From assembly GCA_963726755.1 (NCBI GenBank), contig CAVSDB010000001.1, positions 930,001 to 994,000 on the forward strand: 64,000 bases of DNA, given 5' to 3'. The DNA is from DATKIY01 sp963726755. Lineage in GTDB: Bacteria; Actinomycetota; Actinomycetes; JAHEKZ01. Each line of letters begins with the position of its first letter. Within the stretch, counting starts at the first letter, position 1. The translations under genes were made by a program, and so were the position numbers. Under the pieces are notes generated by a model, which saw nothing but the letters and a program-made list of their open reading frames with translations, made no database searches and had not been told where the DNA came from. This document shows, piece after piece, positions 53,460 through 60,313 of the stretch.

Positions 53460-54886
53460 CGCTCACCGGGCTCGCCACTGACGACCCACTTCGCGAGTTG
53501 GGCCGTATCCACCTGATTGGTGTCGGCGGCGCTGGCATGTCCGCCCTAACTCGCATGCTTTGTGCCAGGGGAGTACCGGTAACCGGCAGTGAGTTGCGTG
53601 AGTCTCGCGTCCTTGCCCCACTTCGAGCGGTGGGTGCCCAGATTCACCTTGGTCAGACCCCCGACTCGCTTCCCGAAGTCGACACCGTCGTTGTGTCTAC
53701 GGCGATTCGCGATGACAACCCCGAGCTCGTCGCGGCACGGCAGCAACAACTGCGGGTGATTCACCGAGCCCAAGCACTTGAATTCTGTATGCGAGCCCGA
53801 ACTTCGGTTGTCGTTGCCGGAACGCACGGCAAGACCACCACCACGTCGATGACAACCGTCGCGTTGCAGCACTGTGGTGCCGATCCGTCTTTCTATATCG
53901 GCGCCCAGCTCAACGAGACAGGAACGAATGCTCACGCAGGATCCGGTGCGATATTTCTGGCTGAGTCCGACGAGAGCGACGGCTCGTTCCTCGTACTTCA
54001 TCCGGACGTCGCTGTCATCACTAACGTCGAGGCCGATCACCTTGACCATTGGATTACTGAAGCTGCCGTTCACGATGCCTTCAACGAGTTTGTCGAACAT
54101 GTTGTCGAGGGCGGCACGGTGATTGCTTGCTTGGACGATGTCGGAGGCGCGATGGTCGCCGACCACGCCCGCAGCCTCGGGCTTCGAGTCTGGACGTATG
54201 GCGAGGCAGCCTCCGCCGATATTCGGGTGACCGAGGTTGAAGTTACGGGGCATGGATCGTCGTTCGTACCAGTCGTCAACGGTCGCCGGCTACCGGCGAT
54301 CAGCCTTCACGTCGTGGGTCGACACAACGTTCTCAACGCGGCGGCAGCGCTGGCTGCCGGAGTCTCCTTGGGCTTTGCACCTAGGGATCTTAGTGAGGGA
54401 TTGTCGTTGTACACCGGCGCTCGGCGACGCTTTGAGTTCAAGGGTGAGGCCAACGGGATTCGGGTTTACGACGACTATGCCCACCACCACACAGAACTGA
54501 TCGCCACTCTCAAGGCGGCTCGCCATATTGCTGAGGGCGGACGCTTGATAGTGGCCTTTCAGCCGCTCCGCTTCACCCGTACTGCGCAGTTCCACCGTGA
54601 ACTCGGCCAATCATTGGGACTGGCCGATGACGTCATCGTCATGGAGGTCTACGGCAGCAACGAAGAACCCATTCCAGGAGCCACCGGAGCCCTGGTCGCC
54701 GCCGCTGTTCCACTACCCGCGGACCGAGTCCGCTTTGAGCCGTCATTTTCGGCGGTTCCGCAGTTGCTGGTCGATCGCGCAGTACCCGGCGACCTCATTC
54801 TGACGCTCGGCGACGGCATCGTGACCACGCTGGGACCCGAAGTCGTCGACCTGCTTCGGGTTCGTGAACAGGAGGCAAGCCCATGA
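53456..54886 (+). CDS. murC: UDP-N-acetylmuramate:L-alanine ligase MurC
   Basis: A complete 476-residue Mur ligase. IHLIGVGGAGMSALTRML is the MurC-type N-domain loop; VVVAGTHGKTTTTSMTTVAL the ATP loop with His in place of Asn, as expected for MurC; FLAESDESDGSF, NVEADHLDHW, GRHNVLNAAAALAAG and VYDDYAHHHTELIATLKAAR follow. It starts the stem peptide by adding L-Ala. ATGA overlaps on both sides couple it with murG and ftsQ. Its place after murG is the standard actinobacterial order. Confidence 0.96.
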   Translation: MTLTGLATDDPLRELGRIHLIGVGGAGMSALTRMLCARGVPVTGSELRESRVLAPLRAVGAQIHLGQTPDSLPEVDTVVVSTAIRDDNPELVAARQQQLRVIHRAQALEFCMRARTSVVVAGTHGKTTTTSMTTVALQHCGADPSFYIGAQLNETGTNAHAGSGAIFLAESDESDGSFLVLHPDVAVITNVEADHLDHWITEAAVHDAFNEFVEHVVEGGTVIACLDDVGGAMVADHARSLGLRVWTYGEAASADIRVTEVEVTGHGSSFVPVVNGRRLPAISLHVVGRHNVLNAAAALAAGVSLGFAPRDLSEGLSLYTGARRRFEFKGEANGIRVYDDYAHHHTELIATLKAARHIAEGGRLIVAFQPLRFTRTAQFHRELGQSLGLADDVIVMEVYGSNEEPIPGATGALVAAAVPLPADRVRFEPSFSAVPQLLVDRAVPGDLILTLGDGIVTTLGPEVVDLLRVREQEASP

Positions 54887-55734
54887 CGTCCACGCTGACG
54901 AGCAAGCCAACCGGGGGGCAGAGGCGACCGCGGAGAGCAAGCCGCATCGGGTCGTTGAAGCGTTCGGTCTCCTCTCGTTCGGGACGTGGTGTCGGCTGGA
55001 TTCGGTTCGGGTTGGTTGCTGTCGCTCTTCTAGTTGTTGGCTTCGCCGTTTGGGCCGTCTTCTTCTCGGCAATATTTTCTGCCAGGAACATCGACGTGCA
55101 GGGCAACAAACAAGTCTCCGACCAAGACGTGCTCGACGCAGCGGCAATCCCGACGGACGTTCCGCTGCTTCGGTTGCCACTGCAGCAGATTGCCGACCGA
55201 ATCGAGCAACTCGACGCGGTCTCCACGGCAACGGTGGTTCGCGATTGGCCAGATGGTGTTCAGGTGACGGTCACTGAACGCACTCCCGTCGCGCAAGTAG
55301 CTCTCGCGCAGGGGTACGGACTCATCGGTTCCGACGGTTTCTTGTATCGAACAGAAAGCTCGGCGATTCGATCGCTCCCGGTTATCGATCACGGATGGGC
55401 AACTCCTGTCGACGGCAGTTCAGTCACCGACGTTCAGGGCACCGACGTTCAGGACACCGACGTTCAGGACACCGACGTTCAGGACACTGACGACACGATG
55501 CGAGCGGCAGTGACGGTAGCTTCATCGCTGCCGCATTCGGTGCGTTCGGATGTCGCACTCATTAACGCTGACGACCCGTACGGAATCGAGTTGACGATGC
55601 GCAATGGCGCGGTCGTCGAATGGGGGAGCGCGGCATCGGGCCTAGAGAAGGGCCAGGTGCTCGCGCTGTTGCTGCGTCATCCCGCAACTACCTACAACGT
55701 GACAGCTCCCGATGCTCCAACGTGGACCAGTTGA
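54883..55734 (+). CDS. ftsQ: Cell-division protein FtsQ
   Basis: A 283-residue bitopic protein. A basic cytoplasmic tail is followed by one helix (LVAVALLVVGFAVWAVFF), a POTRA domain (ARNIDVQGNKQVSDQDVLDAA through DAVSTATVVRDWPDGVQVTVTER) and the beta domain. A 15-base repeat, four units at 55426-55485, gives TDVQ(G/D) four times in the beta domain, an insertion I do not expect in FtsQ. The end is RHPATTYNVTAPDAPTW. FtsQ links FtsL/FtsB with the cytoplasmic ring. The ftsZ promoter follows in a 166-base gap. Confidence 0.93.
   Translation: MTSTLTSKPTGGQRRPRRASRIGSLKRSVSSRSGRGVGWIRFGLVAVALLVVGFAVWAVFFSAIFSARNIDVQGNKQVSDQDVLDAAAIPTDVPLLRLPLQQIADRIEQLDAVSTATVVRDWPDGVQVTVTERTPVAQVALAQGYGLIGSDGFLYRTESSAIRSLPVIDHGWATPVDGSSVTDVQGTDVQDTDVQDTDVQDTDDTMRAAVTVASSLPHSVRSDVALINADDPYGIELTMRNGAVVEWGSAASGLEKGQVLALLLRHPATTYNVTAPDAPTWTS
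55426..55485 (+). repeat. Four-unit 15-base tandem repeat in ftsQ
   Basis: Unit ACCGACGTTCAGGAC, with the first copy ending GGC, is repeated four times in frame and codes for TDVQD. The copies are nearly identical at DNA level, which suggests recent expansion. Confidence 0.93.
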
Positions 55735-55801
55735 GCCACTGATTGACGCTCCCGGTTGACCCACCGTGGGTTCTTCGTTTACCTTCCTCCCAGCCCTCTA
55801 C

Positions 55802-55830
55802 TTGACATAACGTTCACGGTCTACTAGAGG
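55802..55830 (+). promoter_or_regulatory. Probable ftsZ promoter
   Basis: TTGACA (55802-55807) is followed after 17 bases by TAGAGG (55825-55830), 70 bases before the ftsZ start. A second TTGACC lies at 55756. Actinobacterial ftsZ genes commonly have their own promoters in this gap. The -10 match is poor, so confidence is modest. Confidence 0.5.
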
Positions 55831-55900
55831 GTGAGGGTTATGTCCACGACGCCGTTCGCGCTCGTTCGGCCAGTCGTCATCTCGGCAGAAAGGCAAGCAC

Positions 55901-57061
55901 GTGGCTGCTCCGCAGAACTACCTCGCGGTCATCAAGGTGGTCGGCATCGGAGGTGGTGGTGTCAACGCCATCAACCGAATGATCGAGGTGGGATTGAAGG
56001 GCGTTGAGTTCATCGCCATCAATACCGACGCGCAAGCTCTGCTCATGTCCGACGCCGACGTGAAGCTAGACATCGGACGCGAGTTGACGCGCGGACTCGG
56101 AGCCGGCGCTGACCCCGAGGTTGGCCGCAAAGCCTCTGAGGACCATCGCGAAGAGATAGAAGAGGTACTTAAAGGCGCGGACATGGTCTTCGTTACCGCA
56201 GGCGAAGGTGGCGGCACGGGTACCGGTGGTGCTCCCGTCGTCGCGAGCATCGCGCGTGCCATCGGCGCACTGACGATCGGTGTCGTCACTCGGCCATTCG
56301 GTTTCGAAGGACGTCGTCGTGCTTCGCAGGCGGACGTGGGAATCGACTCCCTGCGCGAAGAGGTCGACACACTCATCGTGATTCCGAACGATCGATTGCT
56401 GTCGATAAGCGACCGTCAGGTCAGTGTCCTTGACGCGTTCAAGTCAGCCGACCATGTGCTGATGTCCGGTGTGCAAGGCATCACCGATCTGATCACTACA
56501 CCAGGGCTCATTAACCTCGACTTCGCCGACGTGAAGTCAGTCATGCAGGGCGCTGGCACAGCTCTCATGGGTATCGGTAGTTCGCGTGGCGAGGACCGTT
56601 CGACCGCTGCCGCGGAAACTGCGATTTCCAGCCCGCTACTTGAGGCATCCATTGATGGTGCCCGCGGCGTGTTGCTGTCGATCAGTGGTGGCTCCGATCT
56701 TGGCCTGTTCGAGATCAATGAGGCTGCCAGGCTGGTCGCGGAGTCCGCGCATCCAGAAGCCAACATCATCTTCGGGGCCGTCATCGACGACGCGCTCGGC
56801 GACGAGGTCCGGGTGACCGTTATTGCTGCCGGGTTCGACGGTGGTCAACCAGGACCGGCTCGACCGCCAGTGCGTCAGGCTGTCCCTGAGACCGTGGCCG
56901 AGCCTCCGGTCTCTCGCGGCGAACCCGCGAGCGGTGACTCGACAGGTGATGACCCCGGTGACAAACGGATCGAGTTGCCGGAGCCGAAGGCGCCGCGCAC
57001 CATCGTGTTCGACGACTCAACAAGCGCCGATGACCTCGACGTGCCTGACTTCTTGAAATAG
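55901..57061 (+). CDS. ftsZ: Cell-division GTPase FtsZ
   Basis: A complete 386-residue tubulin homologue. AVIKVVGIGGGGVNAINRM and TAGEGGGTGTGGAPVVA (G-box) bind GTP, and NLDFADVKSVM is the T7 loop region with its catalytic Asp. The disordered linker is followed by the actinobacterial C-terminal peptide DDLDVPDFLK, which binds SepF and FtsW. GTG 55901 gives the invariant start MAAPQNYLAVIKVVGIGGG. The protein polymerises into the division ring at mid-cell. Downstream, yggS follows after five bases; the pgeF (YfiH) gene often found between them is missing here. Confidence 0.97.
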   Translation: MAAPQNYLAVIKVVGIGGGGVNAINRMIEVGLKGVEFIAINTDAQALLMSDADVKLDIGRELTRGLGAGADPEVGRKASEDHREEIEEVLKGADMVFVTAGEGGGTGTGGAPVVASIARAIGALTIGVVTRPFGFEGRRRASQADVGIDSLREEVDTLIVIPNDRLLSISDRQVSVLDAFKSADHVLMSGVQGITDLITTPGLINLDFADVKSVMQGAGTALMGIGSSRGEDRSTAAAETAISSPLLEASIDGARGVLLSISGGSDLGLFEINEAARLVAESAHPEANIIFGAVIDDALGDEVRVTVIAAGFDGGQPGPARPPVRQAVPETVAEPPVSRGEPASGDSTGDDPGDKRIELPEPKAPRTIVFDDSTSADDLDVPDFLK

Positions 57062-57066
57062 CAGGC

Positions 57067-57772
57067 TTGACCGTTTCCGACGAACGGCTCGACGAACTCG
57101 CGGCGAACCTTTCAACTGTTCGCGAGCGCATTCGACGCGCCGCCGAGGATGCGGGACGAGATGCTTCTGACGTGACGCTCGTCGTGGTGACCAAGACCTG
57201 GCCAGCCAGTGACGTCCGACTGTTGGCCGAGCTCGGAGTCAAAGACGTCGGAGAGAACCGAGATCAAGAGGCGGCTCCCAAAGCGGCTGAACTCGCAGAC
57301 CTCGATTTGGCTTGGCACTTCATTGGTCAATTGCAAACCAACAAGGCGCGTTCTGTCGCCAGGTACGCGGACGTGGTGGAGTCCATCGATCGAGTACGGC
57401 TGGTAAACGCCCTCGATCGGGCGGCCGAACAGGCTGGCAGACGACTGTCGGCATTGGCGCAGGTTGTCTTCGACGATCAGCCCGGGCGTGGTGGGGCCTC
57501 CGGTACTGAGTTGGCTGAGCTGGTGAGCGCGATTGAGGTGGCGAACGTGGCTCGATCTGGCTGGGGTGATGGCGGTCGCGCCGTTGGGGGTTGACCCGAC
57601 TCCGTCGTTTCGCCAATTGGCCCTCATCGCGCAAGAGGTACAAACCACCCACCCAACCGCCACCGTGATCTCTGCAGGGATGTCTTCGGACCTGGAAGCA
57701 GCGATCTCCTGCGGTGCGACACACGTTCGTGTGGGGAGCGCGGTGCTCGGTCATCGGCCCCCCGTCGGGTAG
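57067..57772 (+). CDS. yggS: YggS/PLPBP-family pyridoxal-phosphate protein (one frameshift)
   Basis: A PLP-binding barrel of about 235 residues. The cofactor Lys is in LVVVTKTWPASDVRLLAELG, and VGENRDQEAAPKAAEL, WHFIGQLQTNKARSVARYAD and VESIDRVRLVNALDRAA follow. After a frame change near 57548 the family sequence continues as LDLAGVMAVAPLG, VISAGMSSDLEAAISCGAT and VRVGSAVLG. The family keeps vitamin B6 pools in balance and has no known catalytic reaction. The TTG start lies five bases after the ftsZ stop, so the gene belongs to the ftsZ-sepF transcript. Confidence 0.88.
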
Positions 57773-57850
57773 CGTCAAGCTGGCAAGGACCGCTGGCGAC
57801 CCTCTGGGCCGACACGAGTCTGGGTGCAGGGCAAAGGAAGGGTCAGACGG

Positions 57851-58364
57851 ATGGCCGGCGCGATGCGCAAGATGGCGGTCTACCTCGGCTTGGTCGAGCA
57901 CGACGACGAGTACTACGAATACGACGAGGAATACTCCGACGACCGGACCCGTCCACTGCGAGCTGTTCGCGACGGCGAGCCGGTTGAAGAGGCTGCGCCC
58001 AGCTCGTTCAACGCGCGTTGGTGAAACTCGTCCCACTACGTCCAGGTCAGCCGAATCGCAGGGCGCTGCAGGAGGATCGATGTCGGACTACCGCATCACC
58101 ACCTTGCACCCGCGCACGTACAACGATGCAAGGGCGATTGGCGAGGCGTTCCGTGAAGGCACTCCAGTCATCATGAACCTCACCGAGATGGATGATGTCG
58201 ACGCCAAGCGCATCGTGGACTTCGCGGCGGGACTTGTGTTTGGTCGCCGCGGAACCATCGAACGGGTGACTCAAAAAGTGTTCTTACTGTCCCCGGCGAA
58301 TGTCGTCGTCACCGCCGAGGAGAAGCAACGGATGGTGCAGGGCGGCTTCTTCAACCAGAGTTAG
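57851..58364 (+). CDS. sepF: Cell-division protein SepF (one frameshift in the linker)
   Basis: A FtsZ anchor of about 171 residues. From ATG 57851 the amphipathic membrane-binding N-terminus (MAGAMRKMAVYLGL) and acidic linker (EHDDEYYEYDEEYSDD) are in one frame, which stops at 58024. The core domain DYRITTLHPRTYNDARAIGEAF, PVIMNLTEMDDVDAKRIVDF and FLLSPANVVVTAEE follows in another frame. A single indel in the variable linker explains this. An alternative is that the core starts separately at ATG 58081, which has AGGAGG five bases ahead. SepF tethers the FtsZ C-terminus to the membrane in actinobacteria, which lack FtsA. Confidence 0.86.
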
Positions 58365-58376
58365 CCCGCATAACGT

Positions 58377-58682
58377 ATGGATGTCCTGCTGCAGATCATC
58401 ATCATCGTGCTGTACCTGATGATGATCATGATCATTGCACGAGTGGTTATCGACCTCGTCCAGTTGTTCGCTCGCGACTATCGACCGTCTGGGTTTGCGC
58501 TGATTTGTTTCGAGGCCATCTACACGGTGACCGATCCACCGATTCGGGCGTTGCGTCGAGTGATCCCGCCGTTGCGATTGGGTGGCGTCTCGTTGGACTT
58601 GGCCGTCTTAGTGCTCTTCATCGGTATCCAAGTGCTCATCTTCGCAGCGACTGCGTTGCGGGCCTCGTTGCAGGTCTCGTAA
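58377..58682 (+). CDS. yggT: YggT-family membrane protein
   Basis: A 101-residue protein with two long hydrophobic helices (LLQIIIIVLYLMMIMIIARVVI and LAVLVLFIGIQVLIFAATAL) joined by the conserved YTVTDPPIRALRRVIPPLRLGGVSLDL, the YggT signature. It lies 12 bases after sepF. Homologues in this place (Rv2146c) are conserved in actinobacteria; function is unknown but membrane or division-related. No frameshift is seen. A gap of 138 bases with no certain promoter precedes divIVA. Confidence 0.9.
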   Translation: MDVLLQIIIIVLYLMMIMIIARVVIDLVQLFARDYRPSGFALICFEAIYTVTDPPIRALRRVIPPLRLGGVSLDLAVLVLFIGIQVLIFAATALRASLQVS

Positions 58683-58820
58683 GTCGCAGTTACAAGTGGC
58701 AGTAACAAGTCGTGGTCATAACTTGCGGTTCTCGTACCACGCGTGCCTATCGATCCTGTGACAAATGGGGCGGTAAGGTTCACCCCTGACGTATCCACCA
58801 TCAAGCCCTGAGGTGAAACC

Positions 58821-59678
58821 ATGGCGCTGAGCCCCGAGGACGTGCGGAACAAACAGTTCAGCACGGTTAAGTTCAAAGAGGGGTACAACGAGGAAGAGGT
58901 CGACGAGTTCCTCGATCAGGTGGAGGCCGAACTGGTTCGGCTCATCCAGGAGAACGAGAGCTTGCGCTCGGGTGCAGGTCGCGCACCGGCTGCCACGCCA
59001 GCCCCTGCAGCGGCTCCCACGCCGCCGGCCGCACCCCCCGCGGCGCCGGTTCCGGTGCCAGTCCCCGTGACCAGTGGTGCCGAACAAGCAACTCGCGTGC
59101 TTGCTGCTGCCGAGCAGACAGCCGGAGATGTCGTTAATTCGGCCAAGGCTGAAGCGGCTCAGATGGTGGCAGAGGCACAGGCGAAGGCAGCTAATGCCGA
59201 GCGCGAGGCAGCCGCCAAGCACCAATCGGTTATGGCCTCCCTGCAAGCCGAGCGGGCCGGGCTGGAGCGCCAGGTCGAGGACCTCAAGACGTTTGAGCGT
59301 GAGTACCGCACTCGGTTGAAGTCCTACCTAGAGCAGCAGTTGCGCGACCTCCAGGCCCGTACCGGCGAACCGGCTGGCGGACGTCCCGCAGGCGGAGGAG
59401 CACCCGCGTCGCCAGTTGCGGCTGCGCCACCTGCGGCTCCTCCGGCTGCGCCACCTGCGGCCCCTCCGGCTGCGCCACCTGCGGCACCCCCGGTTGCACC
59501 GCCCCCCGCAGCACCCCCTGTCGCAAGGCCACCGGCACCACCGGCCGCGCCGCCGCATGCAGCACCACCCCCGGTGTCACCACCACCCGCAGCACCGCCG
59601 CAGTCGGCACCCCCAGCACAACCACCAACCCAGCCTCCGACCCAACCCCCGGCGCCACCGCGACCGCCTGCGTCGTAG
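58821..59678 (+). CDS. divIVA: DivIVA/Wag31 polar growth protein with long Pro/Ala tail
   Basis: A 285-residue coiled-coil protein. Residues 1-55 are the DivIVA membrane-binding domain (LSPEDVRNKQFSTVKFKEGYNEEEVDEFLDQVEAEL). A Pro/Ala linker follows, then a coiled coil (EQTAGDVVNSAKAEAAQMVAEAQAKAANAEREAAAKH) and FEREYRTRLKSYLEQQLRDL. The last 95 residues are almost purely Pro and Ala, with a repeated APPA unit; this tail is unusually long. DivIVA marks curved membrane at poles and directs tip growth in actinobacteria. The start is behind GAGGTGA. A strong terminator follows the stop. Confidence 0.93.
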   Translation: MALSPEDVRNKQFSTVKFKEGYNEEEVDEFLDQVEAELVRLIQENESLRSGAGRAPAATPAPAAAPTPPAAPPAAPVPVPVPVTSGAEQATRVLAAAEQTAGDVVNSAKAEAAQMVAEAQAKAANAEREAAAKHQSVMASLQAERAGLERQVEDLKTFEREYRTRLKSYLEQQLRDLQARTGEPAGGRPAGGGAPASPVAAAPPAAPPAAPPAAPPAAPPAAPPVAPPPAAPPVARPPAPPAAPPHAAPPPVSPPPAAPPQSAPPAQPPTQPPTQPPAPPRPPAS

Positions 59679-59696
59679 ACATGTCCTAGAGAAAGC

Positions 59697-59726
59697 GAAA
59701 GCCCGCCTCGATTGAGGCGGGCTTTC
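59697..59726. terminator. Intrinsic terminator at the end of the dcw cluster
   Basis: GAAAGCCCGCCTC (59697-59709) and GAGGCGGGCTTTC (59714-59726) are exact inverted copies around GATT. The A/T-ended stem would act in both directions, ending divIVA and the convergent gene at 59748. Confidence 0.9.
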
Positions 59727-59747
59727 GTGAGTGCGGGTTGGCGCAGG

Positions 59748-60218
59748 TTAGATCCTGCGACGGAACGGGTCGCGGGGCGGCGGTGCTGGCATCGAGATCC
59801 GAGCACCGTCAATCGGGATACCGGTCAGTCCGAGCACCTTGGTCAGGATCGACAACGTGGTCTCTCCCACGGCGATGCCGTGTTCGGTAACCATGGCGCG
59901 GTAGATCGTGACGTAGTGCTTCACGGGAGTGTCATAGGTCCAGTCGACCGAACCGAGATGCAGGGCGTCCCCAGGCCCAGCCGTCGGGTCCATCCAGGTC
60001 TTGTCCCAGACCTGAATGCCGGTAGGTCCACTGCAGAAGATGCCGCCGACGAGTACGTCGTGTTGCTTGGCGGCTTCGATGAGCTGGCGACTCTCGCGTT
60101 CAGCGAGGACCAGTGCGGGTCGTACGTTGCTCGCCAGGGCCGGCACGGCCACGGCGTTTGCCTTTAACCGAAGCTGAGGAATCGCTGCGGGGTTCGTTGC
60201 GGCGACTGGTTGCGCCAT
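59748..60218 (-). CDS. Protein of unknown family downstream of ileS
   Basis: A 156-residue soluble protein with a good start: ATG 60218 behind GGAGG six bases away. I do not recognise it. Visible features are an Ala/Val-rich first half (LVLAERESRQLIEAAKQHDVLV), a GGIFCSGPTGIQVWDKTWMD segment with the only Cys, a WTYDTPVKHYVTIYRAMVTEH stretch, and a Pro/Arg-rich end PAPPPRDPFRRRI. No membrane helix or known catalytic motif is seen. It lies 95 bases downstream of ileS on the same strand and ends at the bidirectional terminator, so it may share the ileS transcript. Confidence 0.7.
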   Translation of the reverse strand: MAQPVAATNPAAIPQLRLKANAVAVPALASNVRPALVLAERESRQLIEAAKQHDVLVGGIFCSGPTGIQVWDKTWMDPTAGPGDALHLGSVDWTYDTPVKHYVTIYRAMVTEHGIAVGETTLSILTKVLGLTGIPIDGARISMPAPPPRDPFRRRI

Positions 60219-60313
60219 CGCAGACCTCCGAGATCGTTATCACTAGCGGTGATCGTGCCGGGTGGATACTCGACTCGATGACTTTGTATCGGCCAGTCGG
60301 GTGGGCTGGTTGG

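Noticed and set aside
43655..55485. Tandem repeats considered as CRISPR arrays
   Set aside because: Units are 15-18 bases, directly adjacent without spacers, in frame within ftsL and ftsQ; no cas genes nearby.
55840..55900. ATG behind GAGGGTGAGGG upstream of ftsZ as a leader peptide
   Set aside because: The frame runs into ftsZ out of phase without an early stop and has no repeated codons or terminator.
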